A DNA stretch of 64,000 bases from Solirubrum puertoriconensis (GCF_001483135.1 NZ_LNAL01000008.1:1240001-1304000); one strand, 5' to 3'. Counted from the stretch's first letter, positions 54,361 to 63,939 are shown. Notes: generated by a model not told the origin, from the letters alone. Numbers and translations are program-made.

Positions 54361-54612
54361 CTACTTCAACTGGTCAGCCACATAGGGCATCAGAGCCAGG
54401 TGACGAGCTTTTGCTACGGCCTGAGCTACTTTGCGCTGGAATTTCAGGCTAGTGCCCGTGATGCGGCGGGGCAGAATGCGGCCCTGCTCGTTCACGAACT
54501 TCAGCAGGAAGTCCGGGTTCTTGTAATCTACGTAGCGAATGCCGGCCTTCTTGAAGCGGCAGTACTTCTTGCGTTGCTCCTGCTTGTGGATGCGTTCGTT
54601 GGCGAGGCTCAT
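54361..54612 (-). CDS. rpsR: 30S ribosomal protein S18
   Basis: The 83-residue S18 shows the family pattern: basic N-terminus [11 protein letters not shown], then IDYKNPDFL-like [17 protein letters not shown], and the C-terminal [27 protein letters not shown] block. It binds S6 on the platform of the small subunit. It begins one base after the rpsF stop and precedes rplI, in the standard order. Confidence 0.97.
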   Translation of the reverse strand: MSLANERIHKQEQRKKYCRFKKAGIRYVDYKNPDFLLKFVNEQGRILPRRITGTSLKFQRKVAQAVAKARHLALMPYVADQLK

Positions 54613-54613
54613 G

Positions 54614-54988
54614 TTACTGGGCTACTGCTTCTGATTGTTTTGCTTTCTGCTGGTTCAGCTCGCCCTTACGACGACGCTCATTGTAAGTCACAGCGTGCTT
54701 ATCAAGAGCAGTGGTGAGGAAGCGGATTACGCGCTCATCGCGACGGAATGCCAATTCCAACGTGTCAACCAGCGTAGGCTCGCTAGCAAATTCTACCAGG
54801 AAGTAATACCCGGTCGATTTTTTCTGAATCGGATAAGCAAGCTTGCGCAAGCCCCAGCTTTCCGAATTCAGAATGTCGGCGCCATTTTCCTTAAGCACCT
54901 GAGTGAACTTCTCGATCGTCTCTTGAACCTGCGCGTCGTTCAGCACGGGCGTCAGGATGAAGACGGTCTCATAGTTTCTGTTAGCCAT
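54614..54988 (-). CDS. rpsF: 30S ribosomal protein S6
   Basis: The 124-residue S6 starts at the ATG at 54988 ([16 protein letters not shown]), matching other S6 N-termini; the longer frame from 55033 adds residues covering the promoter region. The YYFLVEF strand and the [17 protein letters not shown] stretch follow the family. The tail is Lys/Gln/Ala-rich and flexible. S6 partners with S18 on the 30S platform. First gene of its operon, with a TACCTTTG -7 box about 43 bases upstream of the ATG. Confidence 0.97.
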   Translation of the reverse strand: MANRNYETVFILTPVLNDAQVQETIEKFTQVLKENGADILNSESWGLRKLAYPIQKKSTGYYFLVEFASEPTLVDTLELAFRRDERVIRFLTTALDKHAVTYNERRRKGELNQQKAKQSEAVAQ

Positions 54989-55030
54989 TGCGGAACAGAG
55001 AAAAAGTAAGTGAGACGATGAATGAGCCGG

Positions 55031-55061
55031 CAAAGGTAAGATAATTTCTTAATTCATTAAG
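55031..55061 (-). promoter_or_regulatory. rpsF promoter with adjacent palindrome
   Basis: On the minus strand TACCTTTG (55038-55031) is a perfect -7 box, giving transcription start near 55024. The palindrome CTTAAT-TC-ATTAAG (55048-55061) occupies the spacer/-33 region; no TTG is present there. It could bind a regulator of the ribosomal protein operon or replace the -33 element. Confidence 0.55.
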
Positions 55062-55203
55062 TGTGTGAAAAGATAATTTGCACAAAATGGCAAAGTAAAC
55101 TTATTGAGCATCAACTCTAAAACCTTAAAAAGCGTAGGCAGTTAACTAAATACAGATGCCTTGGCGCTAGCCTGAAGTTGTATGTTTTGAGGGAGGCATC
55201 TAT

Positions 55204-55225
55204 ACACCTATATATAATAAGGTGT
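55204..55225. other. AT-rich hairpin in the rpsF-actA divergent region
   Basis: ACACCT and AGGTGT (exact inverted repeat) enclose TATATATAAT, upstream of the act promoter. The whole 54989-55365 gap has no gene; besides the two promoters this is its only clear structure. Possible regulatory site. Confidence 0.35.
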
Positions 55226-55288
55226 AAGACAAGGCTTTTTAGAATGTTTCTAAGCAGTGCACATAGGCCAAAAATTAGCAAACCCTGG

Positions 55289-55319
55289 TTTGCGGTCTGG
55301 CAATCGTGGGCTACATTTG
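55289..55319 (+). promoter_or_regulatory. Promoter of the act operon
   Basis: TTTG (55289-55292) and TACATTTG (55312-55319) are spaced by 19 bp, a full match to the Bacteroidota -33/-7 consensus. Transcription should start near 55326, giving a 40-base leader before actA. Confidence 0.8.
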
Positions 55320-55365
55320 TGGCCCTAAAGCGCCCTGCTTTTACGTTTTTCCAGCACGTTTTGCA

Positions 55366-56700
55366 ATGAGTAGCTTCCGACTACGTCCCTTTTCACACTG
55401 GCTTCTTGCTCTGTTTCTGACGTTTACTGCCGTTGGCCAAGTGGCTGCGCAGGACGCCGCAACAGTTAGCAAGGAGGGTGTGACCCCCGGCGCCACAGCC
55501 GGTGCCGCTCCGGCGGCCGCAGCGGGTGGTGCCGCCCCCGCTGGCGACGCCGCAGCCATTTCGGCCGGCGACGCCTTGTTCAAAGGCAACTGTGCCCAGT
55601 GCCACGCCATCAACGATGTGGTAGTTGGCCCTGCTTTGGCCGGTATCGATCAGCGTCGTCCGCTTCCCTGGCTCATCAAATGGATTCAGAATTCGAGCAA
55701 GATGGTAGCCAGCGGCGACGAGTACGCGGTGAAGATCTTCAACGAGTACCAGAAGCAACAAATGCCCAGCTTCGCACTGAGCGACGAGGAGGTAACTTCG
55801 ATTATCGCTTACATCAAAGCTGAGTCATCTAAGCCAGCAACTGCTGCAGTTGGTGGAGATGACCGCGGCGCGGAAGGCAAACCTTCTGGCGAAGTAGCAG
55901 AAGGTAGTGCTGCTGGTGCAGGTAAGTACGTAAACGTTGTACTTATCGTGCTGATCGTAGTGCTTATCGTGTTGGTGGTTACGCTGGTAATCATTGCCAA
56001 CATCATGCGCGATGTACTGCGTGGCCGCAAAGACCTAGACGGCCGCGACGTAGAAATGATCGATCAGAAGACGGATTGGATGGCTATCCTAAAGTCGGGT
56101 TGGTTTAAAGGAATTGTTGGTACGCTGTTCGTGCTCGTGGTTCTCTACGAATCTATCCAAGGTCTGATGGCCATCGGTCTGCAACAAGGCTATCAGCCTT
56201 CGCAGCCTATCGCCTTCTCGCACAAGCTGCACGCCGGTGAGCACCAGATCAACTGCGCATACTGCCACACCTCTGTATATAAGAGCAAGTCGGCTAATAT
56301 TCCTTCGGCTAACATCTGTATGAACTGTCACTCGCAGATCAAAACGACTTCGCCGGAAATTAAGAAGATTTATCGCGCTATTCAGCGCAACCAGCCGATT
56401 CAGTGGGTACGTGTTCACAACCTGCCTGATCTGGCTTACTTCAACCATTCGCAGCATACCCAAGTAGGTGGCATTGAGTGCCAAACCTGCCACGGCCCGA
56501 TCCAGAATATGGATGTGGTGTACCAGTATTCGGCTCTAACCATGGGTTGGTGCATCAACTGCCACCGCGAAACGCCGCTCAATACCAAAGGCAACGGTTA
56601 CTACGATAACCTGGTTAAGCTGCACGACAAGGCTAATGCCGGTGCTCCGTTCACCGTGTCGTCGAATGGCGGCACTGAATGCTCGAAGTGCCACTACTAA
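55366..56700 (+). CDS. actA: Alternative complex III subunit ActA, multihaem cytochrome c with extra N-terminal monohaem domain
   Basis: ActA brings electrons out of the quinol oxidoreductase complex (alternative complex III) to cytochrome c or the terminal oxidase. The 444 residues have a signal peptide (ending VAAQ, about 29), a class I cytochrome c domain with CAQCH (76-80) and a likely Met ligand in MPSF, a membrane helix (about 199-223), a cytoplasmic loop (GRKDLDGRDVEMIDQK), a second helix (about 245-270), and a periplasmic pentahaem part with CAYCH, CMNCH, CQTCH, CINCH and CSKCH. That is six haem sites, one more than the five described for classical ActA. The start at 55366 follows a complete promoter; the upstream frame lacks a signal peptide. 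Confidence 0.93.
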   Translation: MSSFRLRPFSHWLLALFLTFTAVGQVAAQDAATVSKEGVTPGATAGAAPAAAAGGAAPAGDAAAISAGDALFKGNCAQCHAINDVVVGPALAGIDQRRPLPWLIKWIQNSSKMVASGDEYAVKIFNEYQKQQMPSFALSDEEVTSIIAYIKAESSKPATAAVGGDDRGAEGKPSGEVAEGSAAGAGKYVNVVLIVLIVVLIVLVVTLVIIANIMRDVLRGRKDLDGRDVEMIDQKTDWMAILKSGWFKGIVGTLFVLVVLYESIQGLMAIGLQQGYQPSQPIAFSHKLHAGEHQINCAYCHTSVYKSKSANIPSANICMNCHSQIKTTSPEIKKIYRAIQRNQPIQWVRVHNLPDLAYFNHSQHTQVGGIECQTCHGPIQNMDVVYQYSALTMGWCINCHRETPLNTKGNGYYDNLVKLHDKANAGAPFTVSSNGGTECSKCHY

Positions 56701-56802
56701 TCAAGAAAGTACTGAGCTAGGGTGTCAAGTAACGAAGTAAGCCTAGCGCTACTTCATACTAGATGCCCTAACTCTCTGCCAAATACGACTACCCAACCCA
56801 CG

Positions 56803-59800
56803 ATGCAAGAGTCGCCTAAGTACTGGAAGGGAATTGAGGAGCTCGAGAACTCACCGGAGTTTTTGCACAACGCCCTGAGCGAATTCGGGACGTTGCCGGT
56901 GAAGGAAAGCCACCCCTCAACGGATGATACGGTTGCACCGCGTCGCGACTTCCTGAAGCTGATGGGCTTTGGTCTAGCTGCCGCTACATTGGCTAGCTGC
57001 GAAGCACCCGTCCGTAAAGCCATTCCGTACCTGAACAAGCCCGAGGAAGTAGACCCGGGTATAGCTAACTTCTACGCTTCGACCTATTTCAACGGTCAGG
57101 ACTACAACAGCGTGCTGATCAAGACGCGCGAAGGTCGCCCGATCAAGGTTGAAGGAAATCCGGAGTCGCCGGTAACGCGTGGCGGTTTGTCCGCTCGCGG
57201 TCAGGCGTCGTTGCTGAACCTGTACGACCAAGCTCGTCTGCAGTCATTTGCTATCAATGGCAAACCTGCCGACAAAGATCAGGTCGATCAAGAAATCCGT
57301 ACGAAGCTTGCAGGTGTGACTGGTCGCATTGCAATCGTTTCGCCAACTATTATCAGCCCTACCACAAAGCGAGTTATCGCTGAGTTTGCAGGCCGTTATG
57401 CAAACACGGAGCACGTAATGTACGATGCAGTGTCGCAGTCGGGCTTGCTACGTGCAAACGGTGGTGTGGTACCAGGCTATGACTTCAGCAAAGCTGCTGT
57501 AATTGTAAGCTTAGCTGCCGACTTCCTGGGCACGTGGGTTTCTCCGGTAGAATACGCTTCGCAGTACATCGTAAACCGCAAGGTTTCTTCTTCTAAGAAG
57601 ACGATGTCACGTCACTTCCAGTTTGAGCCAAATATGTCGCTCACTGGTGCTAATGCCGACGTTCGCGTAGCTGTTAAACCATCGGAGATTGGCAAGGTTG
57701 CTCTCGCCCTGTATAACGGTATCGTTGGTGGTGGTGCAGCTTCCTCTTATAGAAACGCCCAACTTACCAAGGCTATCAACGAACTGAAAGCTGCTGGCAA
57801 TCGTGCCCTAGTGGTGTCTGGTTCGAACGATGTTGCAGTCCAAACCTTGGTAACTGCCATCAACGCTGCTCTAGGTAACACTGGGACTACAATCAACCCT
57901 GCAGCACCTTCCTATGTGCGTCAGGGTGATGATGCACGTATGGCGCGCTTGGTAGCTGATATGAAGGCTGGCCAAGTAGGTGCAGTTATCTTTTATCATG
58001 CTAACCCAGCCTACGACCACCCACTGGCCGCAGATGTAAAGCAAGCCCTGCAGAACAAAAATCTGCTGAGCATTTCGTTCAATGAGAAGATGGACGAAAC
58101 TACCTCGCTTTGCCAGTACCAGTGCCCCGACCATAACTGGATGGAGTCCTGGAATGACTTCGAACCGCGTCGTGGTGCTTTGAGCTTGTCACAACCCGTT
58201 ATCACACCCCTGTTCAAAACTCGTCAAGCACAGGAAAGCTTGCTCGTTTGGGCTGGTAACCCTAACACCTATTACAACTACCTGCGCAACAACTGGCGTG
58301 GTGTACTAGGTGGCAACTTTCAAGCTGGTTGGGATAAGGCAGTACACGATGGCGTAGCTGCTGGTACTCTCAGCCCAGCTCCGGCTACTCAAATAGCTCC
58401 TGTTATTTCGGCTGATCAGGCTGCTGGTGAAATTGCAGCTGCTAAGCCTGGCTCAGGCATCGAGCTTGCTCTGTACGAGAAAGTGGGTGTTGGCAACGGT
58501 TCGCATGCCAACAACCCTTGGTTGCAAGAATTGCCTGACCCAGTTTCCAAGGCAACTTGGGGCAACTATGTCTCTGTTTCCCGCGCGATGGCGAAGGAGC
58601 AGGAGTGGGAGCAGGGTGACGTAATCCGCGTAACGGCTAACGGTAAATCCGTCGAATTGCCGGTGCTAATTCAGCCTGGACAAGCTCAAGGTTCGGTAGG
58701 CATTGCTATCGGTTATGGTCGTGAGAAGGCAGGCAAAGTAGGGGATAAAGTAGGTAGTAACGCCTACCCTCTTGCTCAGCTTCGTAATGGTGCTATCGTG
58801 TACAACGTGCCGGTAACACTCGAAAAAACGGATGCCTCGCAGCCCATCGCCCAGACGCAGACGCACCATACCATTATGGACCGCAAGCCGGTAGTGCAAG
58901 AAGCTACGCTGGCTCAATACATCAAGGATTCTAAATCCGTAACTGAGTACGATAAGATCTCCACTCCCGAAGGATTGGAGAAACCGAACAAAGTTTCGCT
59001 GTGGCAGGATTACGAGTATAAGAACCACCACTGGGCAATGGCCATCGACCTCAACTCATGCATTGGCTGCGGCTCGTGCGTGTTGGGTTGCCAGGTTGAG
59101 AACAATATCCCCGTAGTTGGTAAGCAGGAAGTAATCAACCGTCGCGAGATGCACTGGTTGCGTATTGACCGCTATTATAGCTCCGATACGCATAAGGACT
59201 CGTTCGAAACCGAAGGTAAGCTGGCTACTTACGCGCTGATGGAAGACCCGTCGGATAATCCGCAGGTTATCTTCCAGCCGATGCTGTGCCAACACTGCAA
59301 CCACGCTCCTTGCGAAACAGTGTGCCCGGTACTTGCTACTACTCACAGCACCGAGGGTCTGAATCAAATGACCTACAACCGCTGCGTAGGTACTCGCTAC
59401 TGTGCAAACAACTGCCCCTATAAGGTGCGTCGTTTCAACTGGTTCTCGTACTACTCTAACGAGAAGTTCGAAACCGTGAACGGCCACATGTTCACCGACC
59501 TAGGTCGCATGGTGCTGAACCCCGACGTAACTGTGCGTGCCCGTGGCGTTATCGAAAAGTGCTCGTTCTGTGTACAGCGCATTCAGCTCGGTAAGCTGGA
59601 AGCCAAGAAGCAGAAGCGTCGTCCGGTTGATGGTGAAGTTGTAACAGCCTGCGCCCAGTCTTGCCCAACTCAAGCCATTGTATTTGGTGATCTGAAAGAT
59701 CCGAACTCGCGTGTGTCGCAAATCTGGCGCCGTGAGGATGGTGAACGAGGCTTTAAAGTGCTTGACGCTATCAATACGCAGCCAAACATTACGTATCTGA

Positions 59801-59883
59801 CGAAGATTCGTAATACGGACGTATCGAACTTCTTTGCGCCTGAAGCTGAGCATGCAGCTAAGGCTGAGCCCCACAATGCGTAA
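56803..59883 (+). CDS. actB: Alternative complex III subunit ActB, molybdopterin-oxidoreductase-like iron-sulfur protein
   Basis: The 1026-residue protein has an N-terminal RRDFLKLMGFG twin-arginine-like signal (about 48-58) followed by TLASC. A molybdopterin-oxidoreductase-type domain (to about 720) follows, then a ferredoxin-like domain with four cysteine clusters: CIGCGSCVLGC, CQHCNHAPCETVC, CVGTRYCANNC and CSFCVQRI with a final CAQSC. These bind three [4Fe-4S] and one [3Fe-4S] centres in known complexes, passing electrons from quinol. The molybdopterin-like part carries no cofactor in this family. Its ATG (56803) follows actA by 102 bp; the longer frame from 56722 is not family-like. Confidence 0.93.
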   Translation: MQESPKYWKGIEELENSPEFLHNALSEFGTLPVKESHPSTDDTVAPRRDFLKLMGFGLAAATLASCEAPVRKAIPYLNKPEEVDPGIANFYASTYFNGQDYNSVLIKTREGRPIKVEGNPESPVTRGGLSARGQASLLNLYDQARLQSFAINGKPADKDQVDQEIRTKLAGVTGRIAIVSPTIISPTTKRVIAEFAGRYANTEHVMYDAVSQSGLLRANGGVVPGYDFSKAAVIVSLAADFLGTWVSPVEYASQYIVNRKVSSSKKTMSRHFQFEPNMSLTGANADVRVAVKPSEIGKVALALYNGIVGGGAASSYRNAQLTKAINELKAAGNRALVVSGSNDVAVQTLVTAINAALGNTGTTINPAAPSYVRQGDDARMARLVADMKAGQVGAVIFYHANPAYDHPLAADVKQALQNKNLLSISFNEKMDETTSLCQYQCPDHNWMESWNDFEPRRGALSLSQPVITPLFKTRQAQESLLVWAGNPNTYYNYLRNNWRGVLGGNFQAGWDKAVHDGVAAGTLSPAPATQIAPVISADQAAGEIAAAKPGSGIELALYEKVGVGNGSHANNPWLQELPDPVSKATWGNYVSVSRAMAKEQEWEQGDVIRVTANGKSVELPVLIQPGQAQGSVGIAIGYGREKAGKVGDKVGSNAYPLAQLRNGAIVYNVPVTLEKTDASQPIAQTQTHHTIMDRKPVVQEATLAQYIKDSKSVTEYDKISTPEGLEKPNKVSLWQDYEYKNHHWAMAIDLNSCIGCGSCVLGCQVENNIPVVGKQEVINRREMHWLRIDRYYSSDTHKDSFETEGKLATYALMEDPSDNPQVIFQPMLCQHCNHAPCETVCPVLATTHSTEGLNQMTYNRCVGTRYCANNCPYKVRRFNWFSYYSNEKFETVNGHMFTDLGRMVLNPDVTVRARGVIEKCSFCVQRIQLGKLEAKKQKRRPVDGEVVTACAQSCPTQAIVFGDLKDPNSRVSQIWRREDGERGFKVLDAINTQPNITYLTKIRNTDVSNFFAPEAEHAAKAEPHNA

Positions 59884-59911
59884 GTCAACTCGAAACTCTT
59901 AACTGATCAAT

Positions 59912-61366
59912 ATGCAGCACGTTTCGCCTGTACGTATACCGCTCGTAACAAGCGGTAAGACGTACCACGACGTCACCCAGGACGTGTGCCGCCAAGTGGA
60001 GGCCAAGCCGAACATCCGCTGGATGGCCGCGCTAGCCGTTGCCTTGTTTTTTCTGGGCATTTTCTTCTACTCTGTTTATCGTACTCTGTGGTACGGTATC
60101 GGTGAGTGGGGCCTCAACAAGACTGTCGACTGGGCCTGGGACATTACCAACTTTGTATGGTGGGTAGGTATCGGTCACGCAGGTACCCTGATTTCAGCAG
60201 TGCTTCTGCTATTCCGCCAAAAGTGGCGGACCTCCATTAACCGGGCCGCAGAAGCAATGACCATCTTCGCAGTTATCTGTGCTGCCATGTTCCCTGTACT
60301 GCACATGGGCCGTCCTTGGCTCGCATACTGGGTACTGCCACTCCAAAACACCTGGGGTTCTCTGTGGGTGAACTTCAATTCGCCTCTGCTCTGGGACGTA
60401 TTCGCTATTTCGACTTACTTCTCGGTTTCGCTGGTGTTCTGGTATACCGGTCTGATTCCAGACTTCGCTACCATCCGCGACCGAGCTAAAGGGCCTATTG
60501 CCCGTCGTGCTTACGCTCTTCTGAGCTTTGGTTGGAAAGGTGGTGCTAAGCACTGGTCGCGTTACGAAACTGTTTCGCTTATTCTGGCTGGTGTCTCGAC
60601 TCCGCTTGTACTGTCGGTACACACCATCGTATCGATGGACTTTGCTACCTCGGTAGTGCCAGGTTGGCACACTACGATCTTCCCGCCTTACTTCGTAGCT
60701 GGTGCAATCTTCTCGGGCTTCGCAATGGTACTCACGCTCATGCTGATTACCCGCGTAGTATTCCGCCTCGAGGATTATATCACCTTAGAGCACATTGCTC
60801 TCATGAACAAAATCATGATGATCACAGGCTCTATCGTAGGTGTAGCTTATATCACTGAGTTCTTTATTGCTTGGTACTCGCAAGTTGAGTTCGAGCAGTA
60901 CGCCTTCATCAACCGTGCTACTGGTCCTTACTGGTGGGCGTACTGGTCAATGATGACCTGCAACGTGATTTCGCCTCAGTTGGTATGGATCCGTCGCATC
61001 CGTTACAGCATCCCCGCAACGTTCATTTTGTCAATCATCGTGAACATTGGTATGTGGTTCGAGCGCTTCGTGATTATTGTTACCTCGCTGCACCGTGACT
61101 ACTTGCCGTCCAGCTGGGCAATGTTCTCGCCTTCGATCATTGACATTGGTATATATGTAGGTACTCTGGGCCTGTTCTTCACCTTGTTCCTTCTGTTTGC
61201 CAAGTTCTTCCCCGTGATCAACATGGCTGAAGTAAAATCCATCCTCAAATACGGTGTAGACAACGGCCCGACCTACGGTGGTAATAACACCGGTGCTCAA
61301 CAGTCGAGCTATCGTCCGACCGGTGCTCCTGCTTCTGCTCCCGTAAACTACAACAAGCATGACTAA
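59912..61366 (+). CDS. actC: Alternative complex III subunit ActC, NrfD-like quinol-binding membrane protein
   Basis: The 484-residue integral membrane protein has about 10 transmembrane helices after an amphipathic N-terminus (first at about 40-62, [20 protein letters not shown]), matching the PsrC/NrfD fold that binds menaquinol. It carries conserved polar residues in helices ([14 protein letters not shown]-like [10 protein letters not shown]). The Ser/Pro/Ala-rich tail is cytoplasmic. It begins 28 bp after actB and overlaps actD by 8 bp, which shows translational coupling. Confidence 0.93.
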   Translation: MQHVSPVRIPLVTSGKTYHDVTQDVCRQVEAKPNIRWMAALAVALFFLGIFFYSVYRTLWYGIGEWGLNKTVDWAWDITNFVWWVGIGHAGTLISAVLLLFRQKWRTSINRAAEAMTIFAVICAAMFPVLHMGRPWLAYWVLPLQNTWGSLWVNFNSPLLWDVFAISTYFSVSLVFWYTGLIPDFATIRDRAKGPIARRAYALLSFGWKGGAKHWSRYETVSLILAGVSTPLVLSVHTIVSMDFATSVVPGWHTTIFPPYFVAGAIFSGFAMVLTLMLITRVVFRLEDYITLEHIALMNKIMMITGSIVGVAYITEFFIAWYSQVEFEQYAFINRATGPYWWAYWSMMTCNVISPQLVWIRRIRYSIPATFILSIIVNIGMWFERFVIIVTSLHRDYLPSSWAMFSPSIIDIGIYVGTLGLFFTLFLLFAKFFPVINMAEVKSILKYGVDNGPTYGGNNTGAQQSSYRPTGAPASAPVNYNKHD

Positions 61367-61883
61367 GCGGTACGCGCTCGGCATCTTCGAAGACGAAGAC
61401 GTGCTTTTGCACGCTATTGAAAACATTCGCGCTGCCGGCGTAAAAATCTACGACGTTTTCTCGCCTTACCCTATTCACGGCATTGATGATGCCTTGGGTA
61501 TCGAACGCTCCCGTCTGCCGATTGCTGCCTTCTTTTATGGATTGTGCGGCTTGTCGTTTGCGCTCTGGATGCAGATCTACATGATGGGTTTCGACTGGCC
61601 AATGATTGTTGGCGGTAAGCCTCACATCGGTCTTCCGGCTTTCATTCCAGTAGCTTTTGAGTTAACAGTTCTCTTCACTGCTCACGGCATGATGATTACT
61701 TTCTTTCTCATCAGCAAGCTTTGGCCACGTTGGCGCGTACCTGTAATGGATGTGCGTTCAACCGATGATAAGTTCGTAATGGCCATCGAACTGAAGGAAG
61801 GAACCGATCTGGCTCAACTCACCCAACTGCTGCGTAGCAACGGTGCTTCTGAGGTGAACGAAAAAGAAATGACCAAAGAATAA
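61359..61883 (+). CDS. actD: Alternative complex III subunit ActD (DUF3341)
   Basis: The 174-residue protein has the DUF3341 layout: a short cytoplasmic N-terminal domain ([23 protein letters not shown]) with the invariant [10 protein letters not shown] (about 44-53), two membrane helices (about 62-85 and 95-120), and a soluble C-terminal ferredoxin-like end. It is a structural subunit at the cytoplasmic face of alternative complex III. Its ATG lies inside actC, and its stop overlaps the actE start, so actCDE are translated as a coupled series. Confidence 0.93.
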   Translation: MTKRYALGIFEDEDVLLHAIENIRAAGVKIYDVFSPYPIHGIDDALGIERSRLPIAAFFYGLCGLSFALWMQIYMMGFDWPMIVGGKPHIGLPAFIPVAFELTVLFTAHGMMITFFLISKLWPRWRVPVMDVRSTDDKFVMAIELKEGTDLAQLTQLLRSNGASEVNEKEMTKE

Positions 61884-62608
61884 TGACGCACTTAGTAAAA
61901 TACGGCGTCCAGGCTTCGGCCATTCTGTTCGCTTCGGTGCTTGTTACTGCTTGCAACGATGCCAACGATCCTGGCTTGGAGTATGCGCCTCAGATGTACG
62001 AGTCGATTCCGTACGAGCCGCTGAAACAATACGATGCAAATACGGTAAATCCGATGGGCTTAAACATGCGAAACCCTGCTATTGCTACGGTTCCGCGTGG
62101 AAAGCTTGATTACTTCAATCATATCGGGAAAGACAGTGTAGGTATTGCTGAGCGTACTCTGCGCAACCCACTGGCATATAGCCGCCAAAACCTTGAGGAA
62201 GGTAAGGTTCTATATACCCGAATCTGCCAACACTGCCACGGTGAGCAAGGTGACGGACAAGGGCCTGTCGGAGCTAAATTCAAAGGTGTACCTAGTTATT
62301 CAACTGGTGCATATGTTAACATGAATGATGCTCACATCTACCATGTGATTCAGTGGGGCAAAGGACGGATGATGCCGCACGGCTCAATTGTCAATCCGGA
62401 GGAGCGCTGGAAAATTGCTATGTACGTCCGCGTACTGCAGAAAGGTAAAGGTCCGGAAGGCATGAGCGAATTGGTAACAGACGAACTTACCCCTACGCAG
62501 AAAACCAACCCCGAAAATCAGGAGCCTTACGGTGAGGCGCAAGCTAACAAAGCTTCGGAAACCCCGGGCCAAGGTGGCACGGAGGCTCGTAACGGCACGG
62601 CAGAGTAA
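61883..62608 (+). CDS. actE: Alternative complex III subunit ActE, lipoprotein monohaem cytochrome c
   Basis: The 241 residues start with a lipoprotein signal ending LVTAC (Cys24) and contain one class I cytochrome c domain, with CQHCH at 115-119 and a Met axial ligand in RMMPHG (about 157). The last 40 residues are Glu/Gln/Ala-rich and disordered. ActE is the lipid-anchored electron exit of the complex. Its first base overlaps the actD stop by one base. Confidence 0.93.
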   Translation: MTHLVKYGVQASAILFASVLVTACNDANDPGLEYAPQMYESIPYEPLKQYDANTVNPMGLNMRNPAIATVPRGKLDYFNHIGKDSVGIAERTLRNPLAYSRQNLEEGKVLYTRICQHCHGEQGDGQGPVGAKFKGVPSYSTGAYVNMNDAHIYHVIQWGKGRMMPHGSIVNPEERWKIAMYVRVLQKGKGPEGMSELVTDELTPTQKTNPENQEPYGEAQANKASETPGQGGTEARNGTAE

Positions 62609-62613
62609 TCAAT

Positions 62614-63939
62614 ATGGCTTCAACGCATCATCACGAACCTGTAACGGCTGAGTTTCTAGAACTCTCGCCTGCTGCTCGCCGTCGGTTCATCCTGTTCATT
62701 GTTGCCGGGGTCGTGCTTATGGCCATCGGTCTCATCATGGCTGCCATGGGTATTGGTGGCGGCCACCACGAAGTAGCTGCTGCTGCTCATGGTGCCTCAG
62801 AAGGTGCTGGTGCATCAGTTGAGCATGGTGGAGATCATGCTCCGGTATGGCTTCGCCGTTTGTTTGCCAGCCTGTGGCAAAGCAATACTTATCTAATTGG
62901 TATCTCTGTTGTCGGCACAGTATTCGTAGCAATTAATACTGTTGCTTATGCAGGCTGGTCAATCATCGTTCGCCGCATTGCAGAAGCTTTCAGTGCTTGG
63001 TTGCTTCCTGGCTTGGTGATCATGCTGATTGTGTTCTTCGCGAGCGGGCACAACCTGTTCCACTGGCGTACTCACGGCATCATGGATCCGGGCTCTGAGA
63101 ATTACGATGCAATCATTGCTGGCAAATCAGGCTTCTTGAACTTGCCTTTCTATGTGATTCGTATGGTGCTGTTCGTACTAATCTGGTGGTTTTTCTCGGA
63201 ACGTTTGCGAAAGCTCTCTTTGGAAGAAGATCAACTAGGCGGTACGGGTTTCTGGGATAAGAGCATCAATGTGTCAGCGCTCTTCCTCGTACTGTTTGCT
63301 GTTACATCTTCAATTGCTGCTTGGGATTGGGTGATGTCTATTGACACTCACTGGTTCTCAACCATGTTCGGTTGGTATGTATTTGCTTCGTGGTGGGTAG
63401 CAGGTATTGCTGCGATTCTCCTGAGTGCTATATTCCTGAAGCAAGCCGGTTACTTGCGCTTTTTGAATTCGAACCACCTGCATGACCTAGGAAAGCTGAT
63501 GTTTGGCTTCAGCATCTTCTGGACTTACATCTGGTTCTCACAGTTCATGTTGATTTGGTACGCGAACCTCCCCGAGGAATCGGTGTACTTCAATCAACGT
63601 CTAGGTGGCTTCAATGGCCAATATACTTGGTTGTTCTTCTTCAACCTGATCATCAATTTCGCTTTCCCATTCTTGGCTCTAATGACCCGCGATGCTAAGC
63701 GTCAGATGATCATGCTGAAGATTGTGGCTATTGCGGTGCTGATTGGCCACTGGCTTGACTTCTATATGATGATCATGCCCGGAACGTTGAAGGCCGACAG
63801 TGGGTTTATCATAGAAATCGGTACTGCGCTGGTTTTCCTCGGCTCGTTCCTCCTCTTGATGACCAAACGTCTCTCGCAAGCTTCTCTGATTCCGGTTAAT
63901 CATCCCTTTGTAGAGGAGAGCGTACATCATACCACCTAA
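62614..63939 (+). CDS. actF: Alternative complex III subunit ActF, NrfD-like membrane protein
   Basis: The 441-residue product has a soluble N-terminal segment, a first helix (about 27-48), a His/Gly/Ala-rich periplasmic loop (HEVAAAAHGASEGAG), then about nine further helices, the ActF form of the NrfD family. A VIEEISTALV-like region near the C-terminus (IIEIGTALVFLGSFLLLMTKRL) closes the last helix. It is the second quinol/proton membrane subunit, paralogous to ActC. It follows actE by 5 bp and is the last complete gene of the window. Confidence 0.93.
   Translation: MASTHHHEPVTAEFLELSPAARRRFILFIVAGVVLMAIGLIMAAMGIGGGHHEVAAAAHGASEGAGASVEHGGDHAPVWLRRLFASLWQSNTYLIGISVVGTVFVAINTVAYAGWSIIVRRIAEAFSAWLLPGLVIMLIVFFASGHNLFHWRTHGIMDPGSENYDAIIAGKSGFLNLPFYVIRMVLFVLIWWFFSERLRKLSLEEDQLGGTGFWDKSINVSALFLVLFAVTSSIAAWDWVMSIDTHWFSTMFGWYVFASWWVAGIAAILLSAIFLKQAGYLRFLNSNHLHDLGKLMFGFSIFWTYIWFSQFMLIWYANLPEESVYFNQRLGGFNGQYTWLFFFNLIINFAFPFLALMTRDAKRQMIMLKIVAIAVLIGHWLDFYMMIMPGTLKADSGFIIEIGTALVFLGSFLLLMTKRLSQASLIPVNHPFVEESVHHTT

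Larger units (their letters stand above)
2606..63491. repeat. Highly iterated palindrome CCTAGG (dispersed, about 73 sites)
   Basis: By hand I count about 73 CCTAGG sites, the first at 2606 and the last at 63486. Nearly all continue as ACCTAGG on one strand (exceptions at 8086 and 53643). Most lie in coding regions as xxC-CTA-GGx (Leu-Gly; examples 16945, 21603, 47087), with a few as CCT-AGG (Pro-Arg, 36999). Others sit in or beside terminators (2606, 3834, 18235, 31544, 37920, 51700). They are absent from the first 2.6 kb and nearly absent after 53.7 kb. Confidence 0.85.

Noticed and set aside
53791-54717. A 308-codon plus-strand frame across rplI and rpsR.
   Set aside because: It is a shadow of two ribosomal protein genes and crosses their intergenic gap and terminator.
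55201-55240. AT-rich stretch as a possible replication origin.
   Set aside because: No DnaA-box cluster and no dnaA or dnaN near; a regulatory hairpin in a promoter region is a simpler reading.
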